A stretch of DNA of 64,000 bases from Paracoccaceae bacterium (GTDB lineage Bacteria; Pseudomonadota; Alphaproteobacteria; Rhodobacterales; Rhodobacteraceae), in contig JAMWZC010000002.1 in the NCBI GenBank assembly GCA_024304985.1, forward strand, positions 248,001-312,000, written 5' to 3'. Shown here piece by piece: positions 40,140-50,141 of the stretch. The notes below the pieces were generated by a model. The model was not told the origin of the DNA. It saw only the letters and a list, made by a program, of their open reading frames with translations, and searched no databases. The translations under genes were made by a program, and so were the position numbers. Position 1 is the first letter of the stretch. Every line of letters begins with the position of its first letter.

Positions 40140-41048
40140 ATGACCGATCACGTAACCACCCATCAAGCGGCCGAGGATGCCCGGAACGAAACCATCCGGA
40201 TCTGGCTGAACGGTCGCATCGTGCCCAAGGCCGAGGCCGTGGTCAGTGTCTATGACAGCGGCTTCATGCTGGGTGACGGCGTGTGGGAAGGGATCCGCCT
40301 CTATAACGGCAAATGGGCCTTTATCGGCGAGCATATGGACCGTTTGTTCGAAGCAGCCAAAGCCATTGATCTGGATATCGGACTGACGCGGGAACAGGTG
40401 ATTCAAGCCGTATTAGACACTCAGTCTGCCAATGGCATGACCGAGGATGCCCATGCCCGCCTGATGGTCACACGCGGTGTCAAGACGCGCCCCTTCCAGC
40501 ACCCCAAGCTATCGCAGCAAGGGCCGACGGTCGCGATCATCATGGAACATTCCAAGCCCAGCATTCCGCGCCCGATCCGGCTGGCGACCGTGCCGCATCT
40601 GCGCGGATTGCCGATGACACAAGATCCAAAGCTGAACAGCCACTCCAAGCTGAATTGTATCCTTGCCTGCATTGCCGCCGAAAAGGCCGGCGCCGATGAG
40701 GCGTTGATGCTGGATGTGCATGGCTTCGTGAACACGACCAACGCCTGCAACTTCTTCATCGTCCGCAAGGGCCAAGTCTGGACCAGTACCGGCGACTATT
40801 GCATGAACGGAATCACGCGGCAAAAGGTGATCGCCCTGTGCCGTGAAAACGGAATCCCGGTGTTCGAGAGGAACTATTCGCTTGTCGACACCTACGGCGC
40901 GGATGAGGCGTTTCTGACCGGCACATTCGGCGCGCAGACTCCTGTCGGCATGATCGACGGACGGCAGATCGGTGACGGGCAGATGGGGCCACTCACCAAG
41001 CATATCAGAATGCTATATCAGGCACTGATCCAGCGGGAAACGGCCTGA
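40140..41048 (+). CDS. Class IV (BCAT/D-amino-acid type) PLP aminotransferase
   Basis: 302 residues from the ATG at 40140 behind gagaggcgg. Fold type IV signatures are SVYDSGFMLGDGVWEG near residue 38, the PLP lysine in NSHSKLNCILA near 165, and the ending TFGAQTPVG. It lacks clear features of the main valine/leucine enzyme IlvE, so the substrate is open. A sulfotransferase-like gene starts 2 bp after its stop, which indicates a two-gene unit. I recall plant BCAT-like proteins in which a P-loop sulfotransferase-like domain and this aminotransferase domain are fused, which would argue for a shared pathway. Confidence 0.85.
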   Translation: MTDHVTTHQAAEDARNETIRIWLNGRIVPKAEAVVSVYDSGFMLGDGVWEGIRLYNGKWAFIGEHMDRLFEAAKAIDLDIGLTREQVIQAVLDTQSANGMTEDAHARLMVTRGVKTRPFQHPKLSQQGPTVAIIMEHSKPSIPRPIRLATVPHLRGLPMTQDPKLNSHSKLNCILACIAAEKAGADEALMLDVHGFVNTTNACNFFIVRKGQVWTSTGDYCMNGITRQKVIALCRENGIPVFERNYSLVDTYGADEAFLTGTFGAQTPVGMIDGRQIGDGQMGPLTKHIRMLYQALIQRETA

Positions 41049-41050
41049 TC

Positions 41051-41764
41051 ATGCGGATCGCCATGTGGTCGGGTCCACGCAATCTATCGACGGCGATGAT
41101 GTATGCCTTTGGCGCGCGCCCTGATTTTGCGGTGGTGGACGAACCTTTCTACGCCGCTTATCTGGCGCGGACGGGTCTGGATCATCCGATGCGCGATCAG
41201 ATCATCGAGTCGCAACCAACCGACCCCAATACGGTGGCAGCGACTCTGACAGGGCCGGTTCCGGGCGGAAAGCCTCATTTCTACCAGAAACACATGACCC
41301 AGCACATGATCCCCGGCGTTCCACGCAACTGGTTCGGACAGGTGCGCCATGTGTTTCTGATCCGGCACCCCGCGCGGGTCGTGGCCAGTTTTGGCGCGAA
41401 ATACGACAACCCCACGCTCGCCGATATCGGCTTCGCCCAGCAGACCGAGATCTTCGATGAATTGACCGCGCAAGGTATCGTTCCGCTGGTGATCGACTCC
41501 GCCGATATCCGCCGCGACCCGCACGGGATGCTGGCACGGTTATGCGCTGCGCTCGATTTGCCCTTCGATCCCGCGATGCTGTCCTGGCCCAAAGGCGGGC
41601 ACCCTTCGGACGGGGTCTGGGCGCCGCATTGGTATGGGGCCGTCCACGCCTCAACCGGGTTTGCCCCGGCCGAAGGTCCGCCACCGACCCTGACAGGTTC
41701 CGCTGGCGATCTGGTCGCGCAAGCCCTGCCACATTACCATCGCCTTGAGGGGCTCAAGCTCTGA
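41051..41764 (+). CDS. Sulfotransferase-like P-loop protein paired with the aminotransferase
   Basis: 237 residues. The N-terminal SGPRNLSTAMMYAFG (near 8-22) occupies the place of the 5'-phosphosulfate loop, and LIRHPARVVASFGAKY (near 98) resembles the 3'-phosphate-binding segment of PAPS-dependent sulfotransferases. The protein is shorter than most sulfotransferases and the donor or acceptor is unknown. It is 2 bp downstream of the class IV aminotransferase and probably translated with it. A hairpin follows before the convergent argG. Confidence 0.75.
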   Translation: MRIAMWSGPRNLSTAMMYAFGARPDFAVVDEPFYAAYLARTGLDHPMRDQIIESQPTDPNTVAATLTGPVPGGKPHFYQKHMTQHMIPGVPRNWFGQVRHVFLIRHPARVVASFGAKYDNPTLADIGFAQQTEIFDELTAQGIVPLVIDSADIRRDPHGMLARLCAALDLPFDPAMLSWPKGGHPSDGVWAPHWYGAVHASTGFAPAEGPPPTLTGSAGDLVAQALPHYHRLEGLKL

Positions 41765-41772
41765 CCCCAAGC

Positions 41773-41797
41773 AAAAGGGCGGCCGAAAGCCGCCCTT
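41773..41797 (-). terminator. Terminator between the sulfotransferase-like gene and argG
   Basis: A 9-bp perfect stem (aagggcggc/gccgccctt, 5-nt loop) lies between the convergent genes. Read on the minus strand it ends in TTTT, so it mainly serves argG; on the plus strand no T tract follows. Confidence 0.65.
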
Positions 41798-41818
41798 CAC
41801 ACCAAATCAGTGTCTAAT

Positions 41819-43045
41819 TCAGCCTTTGACGCGACGGTTCCGTGTGGCGATCAGCTTCAGCCGCAGCGCGTTCAACCGAATGAACCCCTGCGCGTCCTTC
41901 TGATCATAGGCCCCGGCATCGTCCTCAAACGTCACATGCGCTTCGGAATACAGGCTGTGATCCGACCAACGCCCCACGCAGGTCGCCAGACCCTTGTAAA
42001 GCTTCAGCCTGACGGTCCCGGTCACATGTTCCTGGCTCTTGTCGATCAAGGCTTGCAGCATCTCACGCTCGGGGCTGAACCAGAACCCGTTATAGATCAG
42101 CTCTGCATAGCGCGGCATGATGCTGTCCTTCAGGTGGCCCGCACCGGCATCCAGCGTGATCTGCTCGATCCCGCGATGCGCCTCAAGCAGGACAGTGCCG
42201 CCAGGCGTTTCATAGATGCCGCGCGATTTCATGCCGACAAAGCGGTTCTCCACGAAATCCAGCCGCCCGATGCCATGCTTGCCGCCCAGTTCGTTCAGCT
42301 TGGTCAGGATCGTCGCCGGGCTCATCGCCTCGCCATTGATCGCCACGGCATCGCCCTTCTCGAAGCTGACTTCGATGTATTCGGGCGTATCCGGCGCATC
42401 CTCGGGCGCGACGGTGCGCTGATAGACATATTCCGGGGCCTGCTCGGCCGGGTTCTCCAGCGCCTTACCCTCGGACGAGGTGTGCAGCAGGTTCGCATCC
42501 ACGCTGAACGGCGCCTCGCCGCGCTTGTCCTTGGCAATCGGGATCTGGTTCGTTTCGGCAAATTCGATCAGCTTGGTCCGGCTGGTCAGATCCCAGATGC
42601 GCCAAGGCGCGATCACCTTGATCTCGGGGTTCAGGGCATAGGCGGACAGTTCGAACCGCACCTGATCGTTCCCTTTGCCTGTCGCGCCATGCGCCACGGC
42701 GTCGGCCCCGGTTTCGGCGGCAATCTCAACCAGACGCTTGGAAATCAACGGCCGCGCGATCGAGGTGCCCAGCAGATACAGCCCCTCATACAACGCGTTG
42801 GCGCGGAACATCGGAAAGACGAAATCGCGCACGAATTCTTCGCGCACGTCTTCGATATAGATGTTCTCGGGCTTGATCCCCAGAAGCTCGGCCTTGGCGC
42901 GGGCAGGCTCCAACTCCTCACCCTGACCCAGATCGGCGGTAAAGGTCACGACCTCGCAACCATACTCTGTTTGCAGCCATTTCAGGATGATCGAAGTATC
43001 AAGGCCGCCGGAATAGGCCAGCACGACTTTCTTGGGCGCGGACAT
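41819..43045 (-). CDS. argG: Argininosuccinate synthase
   Basis: 408 residues on the minus strand from the ATG at 43045. The ATP-pyrophosphatase signature [13 protein letters not shown] starts near residue 9, and [15 protein letters not shown] is the second family motif. It joins citrulline and aspartate in arginine synthesis. It is divergent from ilvA, with 120 bp between the two starts. Confidence 0.98.
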   Translation of the reverse strand: MSAPKKVVLAYSGGLDTSIILKWLQTEYGCEVVTFTADLGQGEELEPARAKAELLGIKPENIYIEDVREEFVRDFVFPMFRANALYEGLYLLGTSIARPLISKRLVEIAAETGADAVAHGATGKGNDQVRFELSAYALNPEIKVIAPWRIWDLTSRTKLIEFAETNQIPIAKDKRGEAPFSVDANLLHTSSEGKALENPAEQAPEYVYQRTVAPEDAPDTPEYIEVSFEKGDAVAINGEAMSPATILTKLNELGGKHGIGRLDFVENRFVGMKSRGIYETPGGTVLLEAHRGIEQITLDAGAGHLKDSIMPRYAELIYNGFWFSPEREMLQALIDKSQEHVTGTVRLKLYKGLATCVGRWSDHSLYSEAHVTFEDDAGAYDQKDAQGFIRLNALRLKLIATRNRRVKG

Positions 43046-43116
43046 GTGTTTTTCCCCACTGAATGCGTTTTGCGGCGATTACCGGGTTTTGTGACGCAGG
43101 GCAAGGTGGCGACACG

Positions 43117-43154
43117 GGCGCAGCTTTGGCTTGCGCCACGGAGCAAGCTGCGCC
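43117..43154 (+). promoter_or_regulatory. Alternative hairpins directly upstream of ilvA
   Basis: Segment A (ggcgcagctt, 43117-43126) pairs perfectly with C (aagctgcgcc, 43145-43154) and also with B (tgcgcc, 43132-43137). B (gcttgc, 43129-43134) can pair with C (gcaagc, 43143-43148). The choices are mutually exclusive and end 11 bp before the ilvA ATG, so RNA-level control is possible. No leader peptide rich in Ile, Leu, Val or Thr is seen. Confidence 0.35.
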
Positions 43155-43165
43155 AGAGATCGGGA

Positions 43166-44404
43166 ATGACCCAGTTTCAAGATCAGGCCCGCGCTGCCGA
43201 ACGCGCCATGCGCGAGGTTTTCCCCGCAACCCCGCTGCTGCGCAATGCGCATCTGTCCGACCGGTTCGAGGCCGATATCTGGCTCAAGCGCGAGGATCTG
43301 TCCCCCGTGCGTTCCTACAAGCTGCGCGGCGCCTTCAACGCGATGCGCAAGGTTCTGGCCGCTGATCCGGGCAGACGACTCTTCGTCTGCGCCTCGGCAG
43401 GCAATCACGCGCAGGGCGTGGCCTTCATGTGCCGCCATTTCGGGGTGAAGGGCGTGATTTTCATGCCCGTGACCACGCCGCAGCAGAAAATCCAGAAAAC
43501 CGGCATGTTCGGCGGCGACGCGGTCCAGATCAAACTCAAGGGCGACTATTTCGACGATACGCTCGCCTCGGCGCAGAAGTTCTGTGCCGAACAGGGCGGT
43601 CACTTCCTGTCCCCCTTCGACGATGCTGACGTGATCGAAGGGCAAGCCTCCGTCGCCGTCGAAATCCTCGAAGAACTGGGGCAGGTGCCCGATCATATCC
43701 TGCTGCCCGTGGGCGGCGGCGGTCTGTCCGCCGGCGTCCGCAGTTTCTTTGGCACCCAGCCGGGTTACACCTTCGTCGAACCTTTGGGCGGCGCCAGCTT
43801 TCAGGCGGCCCTTTCCGCCGGACGACCCGTGATGCTGGACAAGGTCAATACCTTCGTCGACGGCGCGGCGGTCGCCTGTATCGGCACCCAGACCTTTGCC
43901 CGGCTCAAGGATGTCGATCCGCATGACGTTGTGACGGCACCCGAAGACCGGATCTGCACCACCATCCTCGAAATGCTGAATGTCGAAGGTATCGTGCTCG
44001 AACCCGCAGGCGCGCTTGCGGTCGATGCGCTTGTCGATGTCGCGGATCGGATCAAGGGCAAGACCGTCGTCTGCGTCACCTCGGGCGGCAACTTCGATTT
44101 CGAACGCCTGCCGGAAGTCAAGGAACGGGCGCAGCGCTATTCCGGCGTGAAGAAATACTTCATCCTGCGGATGCCGCAGCGACCGGGCGCCCTCAAGGAA
44201 TTCCTCAACATCCTTGGCCCCGACGACGACATCGCCCGCTTCGAATATCTCAAGAAGTCGGCGCGCAACTTTGGATCGGTCCTGATCGGGATCGAAACCA
44301 CCGAGGCGCAGAATTTCACCTCGCTTCTGTTCAAGCTGAACAAGGCGGGCTTCACCTATCGCGACATCACCAATGATGAAACGCTGGCCGAGTTCCTGAT
44401 CTGA
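43166..44404 (+). CDS. ilvA: Threonine ammonia-lyase (threonine deaminase)
   Basis: 412 residues from the ATG at 43166; the long open frame before it is an antisense shadow of argG. The PLP lysine is in SYKLRGAFNAM near residue 54, with GGGGLSAGV as phosphate cup and a C-terminal ACT-like regulatory region (about 330-412). It makes 2-oxobutanoate from threonine, the committed step of isoleucine synthesis. The single ACT-like region places it in the short IlvA class. It ends 2 bp before the convergent HD-domain gene. Confidence 0.95.
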   Translation: MTQFQDQARAAERAMREVFPATPLLRNAHLSDRFEADIWLKREDLSPVRSYKLRGAFNAMRKVLAADPGRRLFVCASAGNHAQGVAFMCRHFGVKGVIFMPVTTPQQKIQKTGMFGGDAVQIKLKGDYFDDTLASAQKFCAEQGGHFLSPFDDADVIEGQASVAVEILEELGQVPDHILLPVGGGGLSAGVRSFFGTQPGYTFVEPLGGASFQAALSAGRPVMLDKVNTFVDGAAVACIGTQTFARLKDVDPHDVVTAPEDRICTTILEMLNVEGIVLEPAGALAVDALVDVADRIKGKTVVCVTSGGNFDFERLPEVKERAQRYSGVKKYFILRMPQRPGALKEFLNILGPDDDIARFEYLKKSARNFGSVLIGIETTEAQNFTSLLFKLNKAGFTYRDITNDETLAEFLI

Positions 44405-44406
44405 CG

Positions 44407-45003
44407 TCAGCCGATCTCGGCCAAAAGCGCATGATGCCGCGCGGTATAGTCATTGCGCACAGACACGGGCGGGCGCAATTGGATCGAAAGCCCACGGATC
44501 AGTGACTGTTCCGGCCTACTGAAAAGCTTATCCGCCTCCGCTTCGGTGAATCCCGCAATGGCCACGGCCTCCATCCACGCGCTGATGCGGTCCGCCTGCT
44601 TGATCTGCTTCTTGATCGCCGCGGGGATCGTGGCCGGCAGCCCGAAGCGGATATGAATCGCGGCGGTCAGCCGGGTGTCCAGATCCTCATAGCCCGGACC
44701 GACAGCCGATTTGACCGGGCTGATCATGTCGCCGATCACATATTCCGGCGCATCATGCAGCAGCGCGGCCAACTGCCATCTGGGCGAAATGCCCGGTGTC
44801 ATCCGGCTGAACAGCGTTTCGACCAGCAATGAATGCTCCGCGACGGAATAGGCATAATCCCCCCGCGTCTGCCCGTTCCAGCGCGCCACGAAAGCCAGCC
44901 CATGTGCGATATCCTCGATCTCGATATCCACCGGGGTCGGGTCCAGCAGGTCAAGGCGGCGACCCGACAGCATCCTTTGCCAGGCACGTGGTGGTTTCGG
45001 CAT
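44407..45003 (-). CDS. HD-domain phosphohydrolase (YfbR-like)
   Basis: 198 residues on the minus strand. The metal-binding residues of the HD fold are seen in YSVAEHSLLV (His near 57) and AALLHDAPEYVIGD (HD near 84), with a later Asp in KQADRISAW. The family includes 5'-nucleotidases such as YfbR; the substrate here is not proven. It converges with ilvA and is divergent from ahcY. Confidence 0.85.
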   Translation of the reverse strand: MPKPPRAWQRMLSGRRLDLLDPTPVDIEIEDIAHGLAFVARWNGQTRGDYAYSVAEHSLLVETLFSRMTPGISPRWQLAALLHDAPEYVIGDMISPVKSAVGPGYEDLDTRLTAAIHIRFGLPATIPAAIKKQIKQADRISAWMEAVAIAGFTEAEADKLFSRPEQSLIRGLSIQLRPPVSVRNDYTARHHALLAEIG

Positions 45004-45179
45004 CTTGTGGCTCCTGTAGGGGTGCGTCGTCTTTATGGTCCGCTTGCGCGATCCGGTGCAAGTCGATGCCTCTCAGAGCATGACATCTTCGCAAGCCGGG
45101 CTATGTTGCAGCAGCGTTGTGGCACGGATCAAAGAATGATACGGCCAGCCGCAAAAGAGTTCTGATGAAGGGTGCCCAG

Positions 45180-46568
45180 ATGGCCAAAGATTACATCGTC
45201 AAGGATATCGCGCTTGCCGCTTATGGCCGCAAAGAGCTGGATATCGCTGAAACCGAAATGCCGGGCCTGATGGCCTGCCGTGCCGAATACGGCGACAGCA
45301 AGCCGCTGAAAGGCGCGCGGATCGTCGGTTCGCTGCACATGACGATCCAGACCGCAGTTCTGATTGAAACGCTCGTGGCGCTGGGCGCGGATGTGCGCTG
45401 GGCGTCCTGCAACATCTTCTCGACCCAGGACCACGCGGCGGCGGCGATCGCGGCTGGCGGCACGCCGGTTTTCGCGGTCAAGGGTCAGACATTGGAAGAG
45501 CATTGGGATTACCTCGACAAATCCTTCATGTTCCCCGAAGGTGCGAACATGATCCTCGACGATGGCGGCGACGCGACGCTCTACGTCCTTCTCGGTGCGC
45601 GCGCCGAGGCGGGTGAGGACATCATCCCCGTCCCGCAATCCGAGGAAGAAGAGGTCATCAAGGCCCAGATCAAGAAGCGCATGGCCGCAAGCCCCGGCTG
45701 GTTCACCAAGACCCGCGCAGCGATCAAGGGCGTGTCCGAGGAAACGACGACCGGCGTTCACCGCCTCTATGATCTGCACAAGAAGGGCCTGCTGCCCTTC
45801 CCCGCGATCAATGTGAACGACTCCGTGACCAAGTCCAAGTTCGACAACAAATACGGCTGCAAGGAATCGCTTGTCGACGGCATCCGCCGCGCGACTGACA
45901 CCATGATGGCTGGCAAGGTTGCCGTCGTCTGCGGTTACGGCGATGTGGGCAAAGGCTCCGCCGCCTCGTTGCAGGGTGCGGGTGCACGGGTCAAGGTGAC
46001 CGAAGTCGACCCGATCTGCGCGTTGCAAGCCGCCATGGACGGGTTCGAGGTTGTTTTGCTGGAAGACGTGGTCAGCACAGCGGATATCTTCATCACCACC
46101 ACCGGCAACCGCGACGTGATCCGCATCGAGCATATGCGCCAGATGAAGGACATGGCCATCGTCGGCAATATCGGCCATTTCGACAACGAGATTCAGGTGG
46201 CCGCCCTCAAGAACCACAAGTGGACCAACATCAAGGAACAAGTCGACATGATCGAGATGCCCTCGGGCAATCGTATCATTCTGCTCTCCGAGGGTCGTCT
46301 GCTGAACCTTGGCAACGCAACCGGCCACCCGTCCTTCGTGATGTCGGCCAGCTTCACCAATCAGGTTCTCGCCCAGATCGAGCTCTGGACAAAGGGTCAC
46401 GACTACAAGCCCGGCGTCTATATCCTGCCCAAGGAACTGGACGAAAAGGTGGCGCGCCTGCATCTGGACCGGATCGGCGTGAAACTGACCAAGCTGGACC
46501 CTGAACAAGCCGCCTATATCGGCGTGTCGCCAGAAGGCCCCTTCAAGTCCGAGCATTATCGCTACTGA
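45180..46568 (+). CDS. ahcY: Adenosylhomocysteinase (S-adenosylhomocysteine hydrolase)
   Basis: 462 residues from the ATG at 45180 ([13 protein letters not shown], the usual family start); an ATG at 45165 would add five residues. NAD-binding [13 protein letters not shown] is near residue 265, and the end [12 protein letters not shown] is conserved. It splits SAH to adenosine and homocysteine, keeping methylation reactions going. The 176-bp upstream spacer shows no SAH or SAM riboswitch that I can recognise. A terminator follows. Confidence 0.98.
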   Translation: MAKDYIVKDIALAAYGRKELDIAETEMPGLMACRAEYGDSKPLKGARIVGSLHMTIQTAVLIETLVALGADVRWASCNIFSTQDHAAAAIAAGGTPVFAVKGQTLEEHWDYLDKSFMFPEGANMILDDGGDATLYVLLGARAEAGEDIIPVPQSEEEEVIKAQIKKRMAASPGWFTKTRAAIKGVSEETTTGVHRLYDLHKKGLLPFPAINVNDSVTKSKFDNKYGCKESLVDGIRRATDTMMAGKVAVVCGYGDVGKGSAASLQGAGARVKVTEVDPICALQAAMDGFEVVLLEDVVSTADIFITTTGNRDVIRIEHMRQMKDMAIVGNIGHFDNEIQVAALKNHKWTNIKEQVDMIEMPSGNRIILLSEGRLLNLGNATGHPSFVMSASFTNQVLAQIELWTKGHDYKPGVYILPKELDEKVARLHLDRIGVKLTKLDPEQAAYIGVSPEGPFKSEHYRY

Positions 46569-46591
46569 TCTGCGCGACCATACCTCTGCCA

Positions 46592-46618
46592 ACGGCCCGC
46601 TGAAATGCGGGCCGTTTT
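46592..46618 (+). terminator. Terminator after ahcY
   Basis: A 9-bp stem (acggcccgc/gcgggccgt) with a 6-nt loop runs into TTTT, 24 bp past the ahcY stop. Confidence 0.85.
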
Positions 46619-46736
46619 GCTTTGGACCATTCGATAAAATCGTTGTGTGTTGTCACAGACTCGGTAACGTTCTCGTGGGGCCGAGGGGCCGCGCCGTCCT
46701 TTGGACTGACATGATTATCGAAAAGGGAGCTTGAGT

Positions 46737-47078
46737 ATGGGAAAGCGTGACGATCTGATTGCCAAATATGCTGACGATCTGAAGAACAAATGTGGCATGC
46801 AGCCCGATATGGACTTGTTGACCAAAGTCACCATCGGCTGCGGCCCGGCGATTTATAACGCGGATTCCTCGACCGTCGCGGGGACGCAGGAAGGCGAGCT
46901 GGAAACCGTCAAGACCAACTTTCTGATGAAGAAGCTGGGCCTGCCGGATAGCCCCAAGCTGATGGAAGCGATCCATTCCGTCATCGAAACCTATGGCAAA
47001 TCCGAACGGAACAAATACCGGGTCGTCGTGTATTACATGCTGACCAAGCATTTCGGCAAAGAAGCCGTCTACAAATAA
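46737..47078 (+). CDS. DUF2853 family protein
   Basis: 113 residues from the ATG at 46737 behind aaaagggagc. The sequence (DDLIAKYADDLKNKCGMQPD at the start, YYMLTKHFGKEAVYK at the end) is that of the small DUF2853 family common in alphaproteobacteria. It is helical, hydrophilic and without a signal. Function unknown. It stands alone between two terminators, so it is probably monocistronic. Confidence 0.8.
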   Translation: MGKRDDLIAKYADDLKNKCGMQPDMDLLTKVTIGCGPAIYNADSSTVAGTQEGELETVKTNFLMKKLGLPDSPKLMEAIHSVIETYGKSERNKYRVVVYYMLTKHFGKEAVYK

Positions 47079-47101
47079 GGGTCTGACGGACCACAAGAAA
47101 G

Positions 47102-47131
47102 CGCCTGCCAACCGGCAGGCGTTTGTTTGTT
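47102..47131 (+). terminator. Terminator after the DUF2853 gene
   Basis: An 8-bp stem cgcctgcc/ggcaggcg (4-nt loop) is followed by tttgtttgttt, 23 bp after the stop codon. Confidence 0.85.
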
Positions 47132-47302
47132 TGAGGCAAATTTTCGGCACTTCGGATTTGCCGGGTCTTTGCGTCCCGTGTAGTCTCGACCTATCGGGCC
47201 AGTATGGCCGGAGCCTTTTCTAAAGTTCACGTGTGGTGTGTAGGGAGCACGTGGGGTCGCGGGGGGTTCTGGCTTTGGCCGGTTCTCCCCGCGTATTTCG
47301 GA

Positions 47303-47722
47303 TCAGGGATCGATCCCTGCCAACGCGCAGACAATGTTCCATTCATCGGCGCTCACCGGTTGAACCGACAATCTGGAATTCTTGACCAGAACCATGTCCG
47401 ACAAACGCGGATCGGATTTGATCTGCTCCAGCGTCACAGGCGTTTTCACCGGCTTGATCGCCTTGATGTCGACGCATTCCCACCGCGGATCATCCGTCGT
47501 GCTGTCCTGATGTGCAGGCGCAATCACCTCGACCACACCCACAACGGCCTTCTCCTCCTGCGAATGATAGAAGAACCCCCGATCACCCACCTTCATGTCG
47601 CGCATGAAGTTCCGCGCCTGATAATTGCGGACGCCGTCCCATTCCTCCCCCTTGTCGCCGCGCGCTACCTGGTCTGTCCATCCCCAGACCGAAGGTTCGG
47701 ATTTGAACAACCAATAGCGCAT
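47303..47722 (-). CDS. EVE-domain protein (modified-base or RNA-binding PUA-like fold)
   Basis: 139 residues on the minus strand. The start MRYWLFKSEPSVWGW and the middle GVRNYQARNFMRDMKVGD are EVE-domain signatures (thymocyte nuclear protein 1 group). EVE domains bind modified bases in DNA or RNA; the ligand here is unknown. It is the last gene of tsaD-gpsA-yciI-EVE, with its ATG sharing one base with the yciI stop. Confidence 0.88.
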   Translation of the reverse strand: MRYWLFKSEPSVWGWTDQVARGDKGEEWDGVRNYQARNFMRDMKVGDRGFFYHSQEEKAVVGVVEVIAPAHQDSTTDDPRWECVDIKAIKPVKTPVTLEQIKSDPRLSDMVLVKNSRLSVQPVSADEWNIVCALAGIDP

Positions 47723-47994
47723 CAGCCAATCACCTTCTTCCAGGGGATCAATTCAACGTCCTGAAACAGACCAGCCTTGGCATAGGGATCACCGGCCGCC
47801 CAGCTTTCCGCAGCCGCCCTGTCCTCGACGTCAAGGATCAGCAGAGAGCCGATCATTTCCTCATCATTGTTCAGCAATGGCCCGGCCTGACGGACGACAC
47901 CGCTTTGCGTGACATAGTCCAGATGGGCGGCCCGATTGGCCAGACGGGTCTCGATGGCGCCGGGTTTGTCACGGGCGATCAGGGCGAAAAGCAT
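47722..47994 (-). CDS. YciI family protein
   Basis: 90 residues, the usual size. The fold is the ferredoxin-like YciI/YCII type with the family's HLDY near residue 24 and PYAKAGLF near 71. These small proteins resemble muconolactone isomerase; their reaction is mostly unknown. It abuts gpsA (its ATG at 47994 is next to the gpsA stop), in a conserved gpsA-yciI-EVE order. Confidence 0.88.
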   Translation of the reverse strand: MLFALIARDKPGAIETRLANRAAHLDYVTQSGVVRQAGPLLNNDEEMIGSLLILDVEDRAAAESWAAGDPYAKAGLFQDVELIPWKKVIG

Positions 47995-48951
47995 TCATTC
48001 CTCCTTCAGGGGACGCGAGAGCAGCAAGTCCATGGCTTGGCGCAGGCTGACCTTTCCGTCAAGCATCGCCACCACTGCGGCAGTGATCGGCATATCAATC
48101 CCAAGAGCGGCGGCACGATCAAGCGCGGCGCGGGCGGTCGCCGCACCTTCGACCGTGACGCTGGGGTCAAAGCTTTCATGCCGCCCCAATGAAAGACCAA
48201 ACCGCATGTTCCGGCTTTGGGGGCTCGCGCAGGTCAGCACCAGATCACCGAACCCCGACAATCCCGAAAGAGTCTCTGGCCGCGCGCCGAGTGCAAGGGC
48301 AAGGCGTTGCATCTCGGCGAAACCCCGAGTCATCAGAGCGGCGCGGGCACTCTCGCCCAAGCCTGCGCCAATGACGGCACCAGCGGCAATGGCGATCACG
48401 TTCTTCAAGGCACCACCCAGTTCCGCCCCGGTGGTATCCGTCGTGCGATAGACCCTGATATTCCGTGTTGTCAGTGTCTGTTGCAGGGCTTTTCCACGTT
48501 CCGCATCGCTGCAGGCCAGCGTCAACGCCGTCGGCAGACCCTTGGCGATATCCTCTGCGAAACTGGGGCCCGTCAGGATGGCGGCCGTGTTGTCGGGCAT
48601 CAGCTCGGCCAGAATGGCCACCGGCCCCAGCGTTGTCGTCAATTCGATCCCCTTGCAGCAAGCCACCAGATCGCGCTTACGCAGGGCCGCACCGTGGGTC
48701 TGCAACAGATCCCGCAACCGTTGCATCGGCACCGCCAGCAGAACTGGACCCTCGCCCTTGGGGATCGTTGCGCTGGGTTGCAATCTGTCCGGAAACGCGA
48801 TCCCTGCAAGGCGGGTTGCGTTCTCGCGGCGGTCTCGCATCGCCTTGACCTGATCCGCATCACGGGACCACAGGACGACATCCTGCCCGGCCTCTGCCAA
48901 GGAAATCGCCAAGGCCGTGCCAAATGCCCCCGCCCCCAAGACCGTGATCAT
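47995..48951 (-). CDS. gpsA: Glycerol-3-phosphate dehydrogenase [NAD(P)+]
   Basis: 318 residues from the ATG at 48951, which begins [15 protein letters not shown], the NAD(P)-binding site. [18 protein letters not shown] and [13 protein letters not shown], holding the catalytic lysine, follow. It makes sn-glycerol 3-phosphate for phospholipids. The start overlaps the tsaD stop by 4 bp. Confidence 0.97.
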   Translation of the reverse strand: MITVLGAGAFGTALAISLAEAGQDVVLWSRDADQVKAMRDRRENATRLAGIAFPDRLQPSATIPKGEGPVLLAVPMQRLRDLLQTHGAALRKRDLVACCKGIELTTTLGPVAILAELMPDNTAAILTGPSFAEDIAKGLPTALTLACSDAERGKALQQTLTTRNIRVYRTTDTTGAELGGALKNVIAIAAGAVIGAGLGESARAALMTRGFAEMQRLALALGARPETLSGLSGFGDLVLTCASPQSRNMRFGLSLGRHESFDPSVTVEGAATARAALDRAAALGIDMPITAAVVAMLDGKVSLRQAMDLLLSRPLKEE

Positions 48952-50045
48952 GCCTTCGCCCCCTTCTTCCCGCCACCCAGAAGCGCCGGGCTCGTCCGAT
49001 CCAGAGGCCAGCGCGGCCGCGCGGCCAAGGTCATGTCGTCTTGCTCGCCCGCGCGAAAACGCTCCAGCCCGGCATAGGCGATCATGGCCGCGTTGTCGGT
49101 GCACAAGCGCAGCGGCGGCGCGACAAAGGAAACGCCAACCTCCGCCGCAACAGTCTCTAGTTTCAGCCGGATCAGCCGGTTCGCCGCAACACCCCCGGCC
49201 ACGGCCAGAACGGGGTCCGCGACCGGGTCTTCCAGATAGATCGCCAAGGCGCGTCGCGTTTTTTCGGCCAGAACATCGGCCACGGCCATCTGAAACCCTG
49301 CAGACAGATCCGCCCGGTCACGCGGTGTCAGCCCGCCTTTTTCTGCAATCACCTTGTCCCGCAGCCGCAGCAATGCGGTTTTCAGCCCCGAGAATGACAT
49401 GTCACACCCGTCACGATCCAGCAGGGGCCGTGGAAATGAGAACCGCGCCGGATCTCCGCGCTCCGCCTCGGCCTCGACCGAAGGGCCACCCGGCTGTGGC
49501 AATCCCAACAGACGGGCCGTCTTGTCAAAGGCTTCTCCGGGCGCGTCGTCGATAGTGCCGCCAAGTCGCGTGAAATCATCGGTCCCACGCACCAGCAGAA
49601 ACTGACAATGCCCGCCCGAGACAAGCAGCATCAGATAAGGAAAGGCGACCTGATCCGTCAGTCGCGGCGTCAACGCATGCCCTGCCAGATGATTGACCCC
49701 GATCAGCGGCAGCCCAGCCCCCATCGCAAGACCCTTGGCGCACATCACGCCCGCCAGAACGCCGCCGATCAGGCCGGGTCCCGCTGTCACGGCGACAGCA
49801 TCCATATCAGCCAGCCCAAGCCCCGCCTGATCCAAAGCCTGTTTCACGGCGATATCCAGTTTTTCTGCATGGGCGCGCGCAGCGATTTCGGGCACGACAC
49901 CACCAAAGGCCGCGTGCAGATCCGCCTGACCAAGAACAACCGAAGACAGGATTTGCGCCGGATCAGAGCCTGTTTGCCGCACGACAGCCGCAGCGGTGTC
50001 GTCGCAACTGCTCTCCAGCCCCAGTATCGTCAGCGTCTTGACCAT
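48948..50045 (-). CDS. tsaD: tRNA N6-adenosine threonylcarbamoyltransferase TsaD
   Basis: 365 residues from the ATG at 50045. N-terminal [16 protein letters not shown], the metal-binding HLAGHALTP (His pair near 117) and [13 protein letters not shown] are the ASKHA-fold signatures of the family. It transfers the threonylcarbamoyl group to A37 and acts with TsaB and TsaE (tsaE at 3849). It is divergent from hemD across 96 bp, an arrangement common in Rhodobacterales. Confidence 0.97.
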   Translation of the reverse strand: MVKTLTILGLESSCDDTAAAVVRQTGSDPAQILSSVVLGQADLHAAFGGVVPEIAARAHAEKLDIAVKQALDQAGLGLADMDAVAVTAGPGLIGGVLAGVMCAKGLAMGAGLPLIGVNHLAGHALTPRLTDQVAFPYLMLLVSGGHCQFLLVRGTDDFTRLGGTIDDAPGEAFDKTARLLGLPQPGGPSVEAEAERGDPARFSFPRPLLDRDGCDMSFSGLKTALLRLRDKVIAEKGGLTPRDRADLSAGFQMAVADVLAEKTRRALAIYLEDPVADPVLAVAGGVAANRLIRLKLETVAAEVGVSFVAPPLRLCTDNAAMIAYAGLERFRAGEQDDMTLAARPRWPLDRTSPALLGGGKKGAKA

Positions 50046-50141
50046 CGGTCGTTCAATCCTGCCATGCCTGGCCCTGACCGTTGCAAGACCACCCGTTGCG
50101 AGGTAACACCAGTCAAGGATGCAAACAATCCCGGGGCAACC

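Noticed and set aside
41810-43165. 450-codon plus-strand frame before ilvA
   Set aside because: It is the complement of argG, which has full family signatures; the ilvA protein starts at 43166.
45004-45179. Possible SAH or SAM riboswitch before ahcY
   Set aside because: I could not find the conserved core of any SAH or SAM riboswitch class in these 176 bp; a covariance-model search would settle it.
45129-46592. 487-codon minus-strand frame opposite ahcY
   Set aside because: It mirrors ahcY codon by codon with no domain signature, and is a shadow.
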